In this document: in pieces, positions 17,691 to 26,538 of the stretch
How positions within the stretch are numbered: the stretch's first letter is position 1
Layout of the letters: every line of letters starts with the position of its first letter
Assembly: GCF_000373925.1 (NCBI RefSeq)
Contig: NZ_KB892780.1
Coordinates: forward strand, 124 to 52,793
DNA: 52,670 nucleotides
DNA from: Actinopolymorpha alba DSM 45243
Lineage (GTDB): Bacteria; Actinomycetota; Actinomycetes; Propionibacteriales; Actinopolymorphaceae
Reading direction: 5' to 3'
Notes under the pieces: model-generated
What the model was told of the DNA's origin: nothing
The model's database searches: none
Seen by the model: the letters and a program-made list of their open reading frames with translations, nothing else
Translations under genes and position numbers: made by a program

Positions 17691-18650
17691 GTGAGACGCG
17701 CGGGAAGCCGCCGAAGGCGCCGCCTGATCGTCCTGGCCGTCCCTGTCGCCGTCATCGGGCTGCTCCTGGTGAACGCGGCGGTGGTGGTGCGGCAGGACAC
17801 CGAGGCCACCGGGAACTCAACGTTGTCTCTCGATGGCGGGAACATCTACGTGCGCCAGGACGGCCCCCGCGATGCCCCGGCAGTCGTACTGATCCACGGG
17901 ACCGCCGCGTCGGCCCACTGGTGGGACCCGCTGGTTCCGATGCTGGCGAAGTCCCATCGCGTCATCAGGATCGACCTGCTGGGGCACGGCCGGTCAGCCA
18001 AACCGGCCGGTGGCGGCTACGAGATCCCGGAGCAGGGACGCCGGGTCGGTGCGGCTCTGGACCGGCTCGACGTCAAGCACGCCGTAGTGGTCGGCCATTC
18101 CACCGGCGGCTCGGTCGCCACCGCCCTCACCGAGCAACGAGGCGACCTGGTGACCGCGCTCGCGCTCATCAACTCCGGACCCCGCCTGGACGCCTTCATC
18201 TCAGACGGGCCTGCCGGCCGGCTCATGTTTAACCCCGTCGTAGGGCCACTGCTGTGGCGGCTTCGGACCGACAAACTGATCCGTCAAGCTTCGAGCACCG
18301 GGTTCAGCCGCCGCGGCTACGAGATCCCACAACAGCTCGTGGACGATGTGCGCGGCATGACCTACCACGCGTTCACCGCGACATCGCGGGCGGCCGACGA
18401 CTACCTGAAGCAGCGTTCGCTTCCCGATCGGCTGACGGCCCTCGGGAAGCCGCTGCTGGTGATCTTCGGGGAGGATGACCAGAGATGGCGATCCTCATCC
18501 GCCGTCGAATACCGCGCCGTTCCGGGCGCGAGAGTCGAACTGCTGCCCGGCGTTGGACACTCTCCCCTACTCGAGGATCCGCCGCGGACCGCAGAACTTC
18601 TCCTGGCCTTCACCACGAACCGATCAGTACTTGCCGATAGCGAGGGATGA
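17691..18650 (+). CDS. Membrane-anchored alpha/beta hydrolase
   Basis: This 319-residue protein begins with GTG, five clustered Arg residues and a single hydrophobic segment (RRLIVLAVPVAVIGLLLVNA), a signal anchor that places the enzyme outside the membrane. The hydrolase core follows: oxyanion HGTAAS, nucleophile in VGHSTGGSV, acid in FGEDDQRW and base in GVGHSPLLE. It is a paralogue of the cytosolic enzyme at 11696-12532, from which it differs by this anchor. Lying after the siderophore importer, it might hydrolyse an ester-type siderophore or an extracellular ester, an inference from position only. Its 3' end overlaps the convergent glycosyltransferase gene by 41 bases. Confidence 0.9.
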   Translation: MRRAGSRRRRRLIVLAVPVAVIGLLLVNAAVVVRQDTEATGNSTLSLDGGNIYVRQDGPRDAPAVVLIHGTAASAHWWDPLVPMLAKSHRVIRIDLLGHGRSAKPAGGGYEIPEQGRRVGAALDRLDVKHAVVVGHSTGGSVATALTEQRGDLVTALALINSGPRLDAFISDGPAGRLMFNPVVGPLLWRLRTDKLIRQASSTGFSRRGYEIPQQLVDDVRGMTYHAFTATSRAADDYLKQRSLPDRLTALGKPLLVIFGEDDQRWRSSSAVEYRAVPGARVELLPGVGHSPLLEDPPRTAELLLAFTTNRSVLADSEG

Positions 18651-20766
18651 TGACGGGAGCATCGAAGCGCTCTACGACGAACTGACGCGCTGCGTCACCG
18701 GCTTCGGCTCGAAGGCGTGAATCACTGTGAGCGAGGATCCGGTTGGCCGCATCATGAGGATTCTCGACTATCCAGGCCTCGGGATAAATCTGTCGCGCCG
18801 CGCCGTAGCTGGCGACCATGGGCCAGTCGCGTATAACGGGGACCGCCCCTGACGCTGCACCTTCCGTTGATCCAACCGGGAACGCTTCACGTCGGCTTGC
18901 ACCGAGGATGAACCCGGCATCGCGTAGCGCCTCTGGTAGGTTATCGCAGAATCCGGCAGCGATAATACCGTCGCGCACGTCGTCACATTGAGCACGCTCA
19001 CGGAACCGATCTCGGTATCGCATTGCACTGGTGTGGGCGCGCCGCTGGAAGTCGTTCCCGAGGAGCAAAAGTCTCCAGGTGGGGTCGTGTGACCGCAACT
19101 GGGCAAGTACGTCGAGCGCCCACACGGGATCCTTGACACGTTGGGCCCAACCGATCATCGCGATCGTACGGTCGGCGCCTGGTCGTTTTGAAAGCCCGAA
19201 CCATTCTAGGGCCATTACGTTCGGCAGCACATGAATGCGAGGTCCTTCAGAGATCGCAGGTATCGCGCGCTGGACGAGTTCTCGGATGTGATCAGCTACG
19301 AAAATCACATCCGAGACCCGGGTCCAGTCGATCATGTGGGGGTGGTGCGAGAGGGCGTCGATACTGTGGATGCGAATGATCAAACGGGATTCTCGTGGCG
19401 CGTGGATGGTCGCCCAGATCGCCGCATTGTCACACCAATCAACAAAGATCGTATCAGCCCACGCAAGCAGTCTCCTGTTTTCTTCACTGATCATACCGGG
19501 CCGTTCTCCAACGACCTGCATGAGTCGATCCGTGATTAGCGACTCGGTCTGTTGCCGACCTGGCCTGGCATCTCGTTTGCTCGCGGTAAGTATGTGCAGG
19601 TCGACATCAGGTTGACCTTGGAACTCGGCGATAATTCCCTTTGTATGCTGTGGATACTTCCCTGGGATAACCAGCAATCGATGACGGCGCTTCGGCCGTC
19701 GAGTTGCCTTGATATCAGTCGACTCAGGACGGGGCCCCGGGTGTACGGCAGCCGTGGCGTCATCGCCTCGCTCGTCGACTACCGAAGCACGATCAGCGCC
19801 AAGCGCACGAACCACTTGCGAGCTTAGCAGTGGCCGCAGGAACCGGTCAGGATCTGCAACAAGTGGGCTCGACAGCACGTCTGCGTGGAGTTCGTAATGG
19901 AACATCACATCGATCACGTGGACGACGAGCCTGGAGGCGTATTCGGCGCGGCCGTCCCTCAGAGCCTCTTCGGCATGCCGAAGCACCACCTGGACTCGAT
20001 CGCCTAGATCTTCAGCGCCTGGCCTTCCAGCGCTGATCTGAACCGTGACGATCTCAAGCTGTAGAACATCGAGGACCTTTTGGTCAAGGTCGAGGGTAAG
20101 GGCGGATCGACAGACCTGCTCTGCAGCGTCGAATGACTGATTCAGACGCAGGAGCTGCACGATCCTCGGCGCCTCAGCTGCCAGGCTGTTCAATTCCGAC
20201 TCCGCAGCGCCGACCACTGCCCTCCATGCGGCAAGGACACTTTCGGGACTCGTTGTCGACATTCCCGCGCCGAGTAACTTTGCAAGCGCGTCAGTAGATC
20301 CAACGCGATCTACAAGGCCGGGCATAGCCGATGCGCCGACCTCAAAGATCATTGCCTTCGCGTTGACCCTCGCCGCGTGACGAACTGCCAGAACGGCACA
20401 AGGATCGGCCGCCACCACCGCGTCGGCTCGCCGTACGCATGCACGCAGCCATGGATCGTACTTAGCAAGAATCCAGGTGCGTCGCGCCGCGCCAGACAGA
20501 CGAGCCGCCGAACGAACGATCCCACTGCGCGCGGAGGCTTTCAACCAGGTCGCTACTGGTTTTATGTCGTCTCGAACTCCGGCGCTCCGACCTGTGAGGC
20601 TCATCCGCAACTCGTGCACCTCGGTGGCTTGTAGACCTTCGAGGCCCCTTCGATCGAATCCGCACGCGACCCGGACAACCGCGCCCGCGCCATACAGCTG
20701 ATTGGACAAAATCACAAGCTCGGACCAACTGGACCGGTCTGCACAAATGAGCAAGACTTCAGTCAT
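18610..20766 (-). CDS. Large GT4-type glycosyltransferase
   Basis: This 718-residue protein ends with a GT-B family 4 domain: RIHVLPNVMALEWFG, then MIGWAQRVKDPVWALDVLAQL and the donor-binding REAFPVGSTEGAASGAVPVI. The first 300 residues are helical with an Ala/Glu-rich middle that I do not recognise, joined by a charged Arg/Pro linker near 350-370. GT4 enzymes move sugars from activated donors to glycans, lipids or metabolites. I chose ATG 20766 (MTEVLLICADRSSW) over the ATG seven codons upstream; neither is certain. Bases in this gene look less G/C-biased than its neighbours, so transfer from elsewhere is possible, though not measured. The acceptor is unknown. Confidence 0.75.
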   Translation of the reverse strand: MTEVLLICADRSSWSELVILSNQLYGAGAVVRVACGFDRRGLEGLQATEVHELRMSLTGRSAGVRDDIKPVATWLKASARSGIVRSAARLSGAARRTWILAKYDPWLRACVRRADAVVAADPCAVLAVRHAARVNAKAMIFEVGASAMPGLVDRVGSTDALAKLLGAGMSTTSPESVLAAWRAVVGAAESELNSLAAEAPRIVQLLRLNQSFDAAEQVCRSALTLDLDQKVLDVLQLEIVTVQISAGRPGAEDLGDRVQVVLRHAEEALRDGRAEYASRLVVHVIDVMFHYELHADVLSSPLVADPDRFLRPLLSSQVVRALGADRASVVDERGDDATAAVHPGPRPESTDIKATRRPKRRHRLLVIPGKYPQHTKGIIAEFQGQPDVDLHILTASKRDARPGRQQTESLITDRLMQVVGERPGMISEENRRLLAWADTIFVDWCDNAAIWATIHAPRESRLIIRIHSIDALSHHPHMIDWTRVSDVIFVADHIRELVQRAIPAISEGPRIHVLPNVMALEWFGLSKRPGADRTIAMIGWAQRVKDPVWALDVLAQLRSHDPTWRLLLLGNDFQRRAHTSAMRYRDRFRERAQCDDVRDGIIAAGFCDNLPEALRDAGFILGASRREAFPVGSTEGAASGAVPVIRDWPMVASYGAARQIYPEAWIVENPHDAANRILAHSDSRLRAEAGDAARQFVVERFDAPVIIPRYRQVLIGSW

Positions 20767-20935
20767 CAGATGTTCACCTTCGAGCAACGGGCCACTAGTA
20801 ATCGTCGCGATACGCCCCAGGGATAGATCCCCAACGTTGCCAGCAGCGGTAAGCAGGAATCAGGACCATAACACTGCGGATATCGACAGATACCCATTGG
20901 CGCGCTTCAGATGCGGGCCGGGGTGGGGCAGTCTG

Positions 20936-21556
20936 CTACGAACTCTGCTCTGCGAGCGTGACCTTTCGGCCGGTCCGTGCTGCCTTTCGGATCTGCTCCA
21001 GCATGGCGTGCCGCCGGACTGCATGCTGAAAGTCGGGAACGCCGTCAGTGCCTGGGGCGAGGCTCCCGGTGATCTGCTCGCGTAGAAGCGCGTACCCGTG
21101 GGCGACGTTGTGGGCGGGTTCGGCGGATCGCCCGGTCCATTGCGTCAGCGACCGCTGCCGTTGATCTGGCCGAGCACCATGGTCAGCGCGTCGACGGAGT
21201 GCCCGAAGGCGATCGACAGCAGGGTGGCGCCGTTCGTATGTCCAGCAGGTACGCGTGGCTGTCGTCGTACGTCGCGCCCCAAACCCCGCCCGACCCGAGA
21301 ATGTTGGTCGACAGCACCCGCCCACGTAGCCTTCGGCGACCAGGTCCCGCAGATACCGAAGCGGCGGAGCCGACCGTGCCTGCAGGCCGACGGCCGTCAA
21401 CAGCCCCCTGCGGTCCGCGAGGTCGGCCAGTTCCTTCGCCTGCGCGAGGTCAACTCCGAGCGGCCACTCGCTGAACACCGGCTTCCCCGCCTTGAGCGCG
21501 GGGCGGATGAGCTCCAGGTGCTGCGGAACCTTCACCGTCACGACGATCCCGTTCAC
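20936..21556 (-). pseudogene. Gfo/Idh/MocA oxidoreductase, truncated and frameshifted
   Basis: Minus-strand pieces align in order with a Gfo/Idh/MocA oxidoreductase, but in different frames: VDLAQAKELADLADRRGLLT with VGLQARSAPPLRYLRDLVAEGYVG, then STNILGSGGVWGATYDDS and LLSIAFGHSVDALTMVLGQ, then DFQHAVRRHAMLEQIRKAA near the end. The NAD(P)-binding N-terminal Rossmann half (about 70 residues) is missing, and at least two frameshifts interrupt the rest. It directly follows the P450 gene with a GTGA overlap. The original enzyme probably oxidised or reduced a sugar or cyclitol; the pathway link to the P450 is plausible but unproven. Confidence 0.8.
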
Positions 21557-22830
21557 CGGGTCAGCCGTTCGCCTGGCGCGGCTTGCTCCTGCTCGGTCGC
21601 CGGGGCGAGGGTGTCAAGTTCGACGAGGAGGTGGCGAGGGCCGCGCAGTGTCGGGTTCGGCCGGTACGGGGGTGGATCGGCGACGAGCCGGGGGTTCACG
21701 AGCCGGTGGGCCAGCGCGGGCAGGGCCACCTGTGCCTCGACGCGGGCGAGGGGGGCGCCGTAGCAGTAGTGGATGCCGCCGCCGAAGCCGAAATGTTGGT
21801 TGTCGGTACGGTCGGGATCGAAGCGGTCCGGGTCAGCAAAGCGGTGGGAGTCTCGGCTGCCGGCGGCCAACATCAGTACAAGGGGCGAGCCTTGGGGGAT
21901 GGTCGTTCCGGCGATGTCGATGTCAGCCACCGTGGCGCGGTTGCTCAGCATCTGCACGGGGGGTTCGTAGCGCAGCAGTTCCTCGACCAGTGGGGTGATG
22001 AGGTCGGGCTCGCGCCTCAGCCGGTCGAGTACGTCGGGGTGGCGCAGCAAGGTGAGCACCCCGTTGGCGATGAGGTTGACGGTGGTCTCGTGGCCGGCGA
22101 CCAGCAGCAGGGACGCGGTGCTGAGTATGTCCTTGCGGGACATCGGTCCGTGGGGGCCGGTGTCGGTGAGTAGCCCGGAGATCAGGTCGTCGCCTGGCTG
22201 TCGGACGTGGGCGTCGGCGAGCCCGTCCATGTATTCGCCGAGTTCGGCTTGGACGTGGTTTCGCTTGCGCTGGCGCTCGGCGAACGTGCCGGTGGACGGG
22301 TCCATAGTTGCGACGAACGCGTCGGCCCAGTGGTGGAAGCGCGGCTGGTCCTCCAGTGGGACTCCGAGGAGCCGGCAGATCGCCGTTACCGGCAGCGGGT
22401 AGGCGAAGTCGTCGACGATGTCGACACGGTGCTTGCCGGCGAAGTTGTCGATCAGGCCGTGGGTGACCTCGGCCAGCCAGGACCGCATCCCCTCGACGCG
22501 GCCGGGAGAGCTGGGTGGCCCGAACGGGCGGGTGGCCAATTCGCGCAGCTGGTCATGCTGGGGCGGGTCGAGGCGAATGAAGTCGGGTGGTATTCCGGGC
22601 GGGCCCTCCTCGGGGGCGGGTGTTTCGCCGGCGACGTCGGGGCGCTTGCGGGGGTCGGAGCTGACCCGCGGGTCGTGCAGCAGTGCGACGATCTCGTCGT
22701 AGGTACTCACCACGTAGGCGCCATCGTCTTGCCGCGCCACCGGGGTCTTGCGAAGCTCGGCATACAGCGGGTACGGGTTGGCCCGGCTGGCAGGGTCGAG
22801 GATCTGGTCGAAGATGCTGGGCTGAGCCAT
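21553..22830 (-). CDS. Cytochrome P450 (bacterial CYP)
   Basis: This 425-residue P450 has the I-helix oxygen-activation motif AGHETT, the K-helix ExxR in EELLR, and the haem loop FGFGGGIHYCYG with the thiolate Cys about residue 356. It inserts oxygen into a small molecule using electrons from ferredoxin. ATG 22830 has GGAAGGA seven bases upstream. The redox-partner fusion lies 58 bases upstream on the same strand, so the two probably form one self-sufficient set in one operon. The substrate is unknown; CYP105/107-like sequence character fits secondary metabolism or xenobiotic oxidation. An oxidoreductase remnant follows. Confidence 0.95.
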   Translation of the reverse strand: MAQPSIFDQILDPASRANPYPLYAELRKTPVARQDDGAYVVSTYDEIVALLHDPRVSSDPRKRPDVAGETPAPEEGPPGIPPDFIRLDPPQHDQLRELATRPFGPPSSPGRVEGMRSWLAEVTHGLIDNFAGKHRVDIVDDFAYPLPVTAICRLLGVPLEDQPRFHHWADAFVATMDPSTGTFAERQRKRNHVQAELGEYMDGLADAHVRQPGDDLISGLLTDTGPHGPMSRKDILSTASLLLVAGHETTVNLIANGVLTLLRHPDVLDRLRREPDLITPLVEELLRYEPPVQMLSNRATVADIDIAGTTIPQGSPLVLMLAAGSRDSHRFADPDRFDPDRTDNQHFGFGGGIHYCYGAPLARVEAQVALPALAHRLVNPRLVADPPPYRPNPTLRGPRHLLVELDTLAPATEQEQAAPGERLTR

Positions 22831-22888
22831 GACAAGTCCTTCCATGGTCGCCACCGCTGCGGTTGAACAGGCCTGTGTGGCAAGCTGG

Positions 22889-24550
22889 TCAGTGGTGGAT
22901 CAGCCGCGCGCGGCGTTCGCTGGGATCATGGCCAGTCACCACCACGGTGGCGTGTCGGTCGCGGGTCTTTCGGTCGGGCAGCTGGGCGGGTACGGGCTGC
23001 TGGTCGGCCGGGCGGAACTCGGGTGGGAACGCCGCGGCCTCCTCGATCAGCCTCTGGTAGAACTCCAGCCACCTGCCCTGGTCGAACGCGACCGCGGCGG
23101 TGATACGCCCGTGGTAGCCGTAGACAGCCACGAACCGGCCTTCGGCCACCGAGCCCTGGGTGATGACGATCTGGTCGGCGAAGGTCGGTACCCCGACCGA
23201 CTTGATGTTCGTACCAAACTGCGCCGACCAGAACACCGGGCTGGGTAAGTATGGCCACCGAGCTGCCGGGAGGCCGATCATGTTGTGGGCGGCGGTCTGA
23301 GCCTGGGTCACCGCGTTGCCCCAGTGCTCCAGCGCCAGGAACTGGTAGTCGTACAGCGGGTGCGGAAACCGCGCCACGTCCCCGGCGACGAAGACATCAT
23401 CGGTGGTGACACCGTTGAGGTCGAACACCCGGCACCCGGCGTCACAGCCCACGCCCCAGACGCCGGCGGCCAGACCCGAGCCCTGCAGCCATTCGGTATT
23501 GCGGACCGCGCCCAGCGCCACCACGGCGACATCGGCATCGACCGTGGAGCCGTCGGACAGGTGGGCGCGGCGCAGCCGACCGGCGGAGTCGCCCTCCAGG
23601 GAGTCGACGGTAATCCCGCAGCGCAGGTCGACACCGTGCTCACGCTGCAGGTCGGCGGCCACCGCACCGATCACTCCGCCGAGCGCGCCCACCAGGGGTG
23701 TGGGTCCCCTTTCGGTGACCGTCACCGGCAGGCCTCGCTCCCGACATGCCGAGGCGACCTCGCTGCCGGTGAAACCGGCGCCGATGACCAGCACTCGCCG
23801 CGGCCGGTCGGCCAGCCGCTGGCTTAGGCCCGTGGCGTCGTCGCGGGTACGCAGCACGAACACGCCGTCGAGAGCGGCCTCGGCCTCGTTGAACCAGGGC
23901 CGGGCACGGGTCCCGGTGGCGATCAGCAACCGGTCGTAGTCGACCGCGCCTCCGTCGCCGAGCCGTACCTGCTTCCGGACCAGGTCGAGCCCGGTAGCGG
24001 GAACGCCAAGCTGCCAACGCGCGTCCAGTTCGTCGCCGCCGGGTAGACCTGTGTGATCCGGGGTAATCCACCCGTCGAGAACCTGTTTCGACAGCGGTGG
24101 GCGGTCGTACGGCTGGTAGGGCTCCTCCCCGATCATGGTCAGTGAGCCGGTGAATCCCTCGCGACGCAAGGTGGCAGCCGCGGCCAGGCCTGCCAGCGAC
24201 GCACCGACAATCACAATGCGGCCATCCCGGCGGAAAGCCTCCATCGCCGCATCCCGCCAAGCCGTCGCGGTCGGTCCGGCGGCCCGCGGTGACGGCACCT
24301 GCCGCGCCGGCATGGTCACCGCCTCGGACACTGACGCCGCCGCGGGGGCATCCCTGCCGTCGATCTGATCGACCCGCAGAGCCTGCACCGGGCAGGCCGC
24401 CGCGGCCCGCATGACCCGCTGACGCTGCGCGTCGTCGGGCTCCGGGTCGTAGATCAGCGCCTCGTCACCGTGCATGCGGAAGACGTCAGGGGCAAGGAAC
24501 GCACATTGGGCATATCCCTGACAGCGAGTGAGGTTCACGGCAACTTTCAT
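22889..24550 (-). CDS. Ferredoxin / FAD-dependent ferredoxin reductase fusion
   Basis: This 553-residue protein joins two redox modules. Residues 1-65 form a [3Fe-4S] ferredoxin with Cys10, Cys16 and Cys53 (CQGYAQC, then CPVQAL). After a Pro/Ala-rich linker comes an FAD/NAD(P)H reductase with FAD motif VIVGASLAGLAAA (about 112-125), ATG motif LLIATGTRARPW, NAD motif VLVIGAGFTGSEVA, and a C-terminal reductase domain with FWSAQFG. It moves electrons from NAD(P)H to the P450 encoded next. ATG 24550 follows GGAGGGACAG, and the frame above is not conserved. Fusion of the ferredoxin with its reductase would fix their ratio and speed electron transfer. Confidence 0.93.
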   Translation of the reverse strand: MKVAVNLTRCQGYAQCAFLAPDVFRMHGDEALIYDPEPDDAQRQRVMRAAAACPVQALRVDQIDGRDAPAAASVSEAVTMPARQVPSPRAAGPTATAWRDAAMEAFRRDGRIVIVGASLAGLAAAATLRREGFTGSLTMIGEEPYQPYDRPPLSKQVLDGWITPDHTGLPGGDELDARWQLGVPATGLDLVRKQVRLGDGGAVDYDRLLIATGTRARPWFNEAEAALDGVFVLRTRDDATGLSQRLADRPRRVLVIGAGFTGSEVASACRERGLPVTVTERGPTPLVGALGGVIGAVAADLQREHGVDLRCGITVDSLEGDSAGRLRRAHLSDGSTVDADVAVVALGAVRNTEWLQGSGLAAGVWGVGCDAGCRVFDLNGVTTDDVFVAGDVARFPHPLYDYQFLALEHWGNAVTQAQTAAHNMIGLPAARWPYLPSPVFWSAQFGTNIKSVGVPTFADQIVITQGSVAEGRFVAVYGYHGRITAAVAFDQGRWLEFYQRLIEEAAAFPPEFRPADQQPVPAQLPDRKTRDRHATVVVTGHDPSERRARLIHH

Positions 24551-24804
24551 CAGCTGTCCCTCCAGGCACACGTGTCGCGTCTTTCTGTGCGTCACACCCC
24601 TAGCCCAGACGTCCTTCACGCTCTGCCGGGAGACGGTTAGCGGCCAAGAGCCGAAAGTCCTCGCCAGCCTGAACCCAACGCTTTCCCTTGGTGGTTCACC
24701 GACCGAGCCACACTCCCTCGGGGGATTACGTCCACTCTGATGAAGGCGCAGCATTCACGGGCACCCACAGATCGCCAGCGTTCTCACGGCTGGGGTGCTT
24801 GCGG

Positions 24805-25773
24805 TTACTGGAGTCGGGGCAGGAACGTACGGCGGGCGAGGTCGGCCGTTGTCTTGGCGACGAGGACGGCGATGAAGGCTGTGATCGCGAGAAGTACGAC
24901 CCAGGCCCACACCGCGTACCCGACGGGTCTTCCGTAGTTGATCCAGTGCAGGGCGAAGGTGGCGACGGCGGCGTAGGGGAACGCGAATGACCAGAACGCG
25001 GGGCCGAAGGCCAGCCGGCGGTACACGGGGATCAGCCGGAGTTGGACGAGGACGGCGAGCGCGGTGAAGCCGCCGAGCGCCAGGGCGAAGGCATCGACCC
25101 TGCCGTGGGTGATGGCCAGGTAGCCGAGGCCGGCGAGGGCGGGTGGTGCGACCTCGATGGCCAGGGTGGGCGTCATCGGCCCAGGGAGCCGGGGGCGGAA
25201 CAGCAGCCGGGCCATGATGACGGAGCCGATGAGCAGCCACGACACGACGCCGAGACCCATGAACGCGTGGGCGATCGCGATCCAGCCCGCGGGGGCGGCG
25301 CCGATGGCGCCGATGAGTCCGCCAGCGACGGCGGGCAGGATGTAGCCGGAGTGCAGCCGATCCAGGTCGAGGCCTTCAACGATCCACTGGCCGGTGATCC
25401 ACCCGGCCAGGATGGTGGCGGCTGCGGCGAACACCGCGAACACCCACCGCCCGGCGGCGAGGGCGTGGGGCATCAGACCCGTCGCCAAGAGCATGCCGAC
25501 GATCGGAATCAGCGACACGAACGGTGCCAACACCGGATCGGCCAGTTCGCCGCGCCAGCCGCCTGGTCGGCGCGGCACCTGCGACACGTAGCCGACGACG
25601 AGTACCAGCCACACGACGGCGGTGACGATGAACAGGACGTCGGCCACCAGCGCGGGCGCAACCCCCACTATGGCCGCGTACCTCCAACAGGTGGCCAGAC
25701 CGGCCAGCGCGAAGGAGATCCCGAACATGTTCGGGGTAATCCCAACCTGAGGCTGGGCAGTCCGCGTGTTCAT
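24805..25773 (-). CDS. TDT/SLAC1 family membrane transporter (TehA-like)
   Basis: This 322-residue protein has ten predicted membrane helices and the pattern of the tellurite-resistance/dicarboxylate transporter (TDT) family, including a Phe in the pore region of FGPAFWSFAFPYAAVA. Members move anions such as malate, sulphite or chloride; tellurite resistance is often only indirect. ATG 25773 follows GGAGG by a few bases. It is 35 bases downstream of a small haem-less cytochrome-like gene on the same strand, which may be its operon partner. The transported ion cannot be told. Confidence 0.88.
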   Translation of the reverse strand: MNTRTAQPQVGITPNMFGISFALAGLATCWRYAAIVGVAPALVADVLFIVTAVVWLVLVVGYVSQVPRRPGGWRGELADPVLAPFVSLIPIVGMLLATGLMPHALAAGRWVFAVFAAAATILAGWITGQWIVEGLDLDRLHSGYILPAVAGGLIGAIGAAPAGWIAIAHAFMGLGVVSWLLIGSVIMARLLFRPRLPGPMTPTLAIEVAPPALAGLGYLAITHGRVDAFALALGGFTALAVLVQLRLIPVYRRLAFGPAFWSFAFPYAAVATFALHWINYGRPVGYAVWAWVVLLAITAFIAVLVAKTTADLARRTFLPRLQ

Positions 25774-25808
25774 CGGAGCCTCCACCCCGAATACCGACGC
25801 CCTCGGGA

Positions 25809-26060
25809 TCAGGGCTGGTAGTCGCCGTCAATCCAGGCCCGGAAGAGTGCGATGTGCTCATCTGGCCAAGGTCCGGCGCCGCCACGCGTCGACGGCGGCA
25901 TGCGCTTGCTGGAAAGTTGACGTTCCACGGCAGCGGAATGATCTCGATCGCTCATATATTCGTAGTCATCGAGGTAAACATTCAATCGCCTCATATGAGC
26001 GATGTCGACTTCCGTAAAGAGCGGACGAATATCCTTTGAAAAGCTGACGACATTATCCAT
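25809..26060 (-). CDS. Small cytochrome-c-like domain protein lacking a haem motif
   Basis: This 83-residue protein reads VSFSKDIRPLFTEVDIAHM, then RQLSSKRMPPSTRGG and GPWPDEHIALFRAWIDGD. This resembles the small fold used in DUF1549-like and planctomycete-type cytochrome domains (DIRPLF start, MPP and PWP ligand-like loop, WI end), but there is no CxxCH haem site, so it cannot hold haem c. It lies in front of the TDT gene. The start at 26060 has AGAGGTAACTG upstream. The bases here are less G/C-rich than those around. Its function is unknown. Confidence 0.65.
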   Translation of the reverse strand: MDNVVSFSKDIRPLFTEVDIAHMRRLNVYLDDYEYMSDRDHSAAVERQLSSKRMPPSTRGGAGPWPDEHIALFRAWIDGDYQP

Positions 26061-26255
26061 CAGTTACCTCTTACGCGTGCCCTGACATTCGTTCACTGTC
26101 GATAATAGTTGGCAAGACCTCGGTATATGGCTCAAGCGCAAGCCCCACGAGATCGCTCGTGCGAACTCGTCGCCTCCAGTGATCTTGAGAAGAGGGCCGC
26201 CGCCACTCGTTGACTCAGAGTGGCCCAGGGGCGCCCCGGTCGCACCCTCATCAGC

Positions 26256-26303
26256 TAAGCAACTCAAGTTGACTATCCCGTGTTAGTCAACTACGGTTGC
26301 TTA
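26256..26303. promoter_or_regulatory. Large imperfect inverted repeat over the HTH/Clp-N promoter
   Basis: Two 20-base arms flank an eight-base spacer (TCCCGTGT). The outer halves are TAAGCAAC and GTTGCTTA, the inner halves AGTTGACTA and TAGTCAACT; 17 of 20 positions pair. The right arm ends one base before the ATG at 26305. A -35 element TTGACT (26269-26274) lies in the left arm, and about 17 bases later TACGGT could act as -10. A transcript would then begin at about the ATG, so the message may be leaderless. The layout is that of an operator for autorepression by the HTH protein encoded next. Confidence 0.75.
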
Positions 26304-26304
26304 C

Positions 26305-26538
26305 ATGTCGGCAGAAGACGTACCCGTTCCCAAGGACCCCGCCGACGCGCTGGCGGCCGTCGTGGCGCTGCGGCTCTTGGCCGATCGGCTGGAGGACGCC
26401 GCCGTGGAGCAGGCCATGCGCGCGGGCTGGAGCTGGCCGGACGTCGCCGAGGCCCTCGGCGTCACTCGCCAGGCGGTCCACAAGAGACACGCCAAGCGGC
26501 TCATAGCTGCCGGCGTCACGCTGAGGAGACGACGATGA
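26305..26538 (+). CDS. Small helix-turn-helix regulator
   Basis: This 77-residue protein has a helix-turn-helix at about 44-65 (WSWPDVAEALGVTRQAVHKR), preceded by an acidic helical N-terminus (DALAAVVALRLLADRLEDAA). It is the type of tiny DNA-binding protein that often precedes Clp-N-domain proteins in actinobacteria. The ATG stands one base after a 48-base palindrome, without a visible ribosome-binding site, so leaderless translation is likely. Its stop overlaps the Clp-N ATG as ATGA. I infer it represses its own operon, with the partner as a co-regulator or sensor of protein stress. Confidence 0.85.
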   Translation: MSAEDVPVPKDPADALAAVVALRLLADRLEDAAVEQAMRAGWSWPDVAEALGVTRQAVHKRHAKRLIAAGVTLRRRR

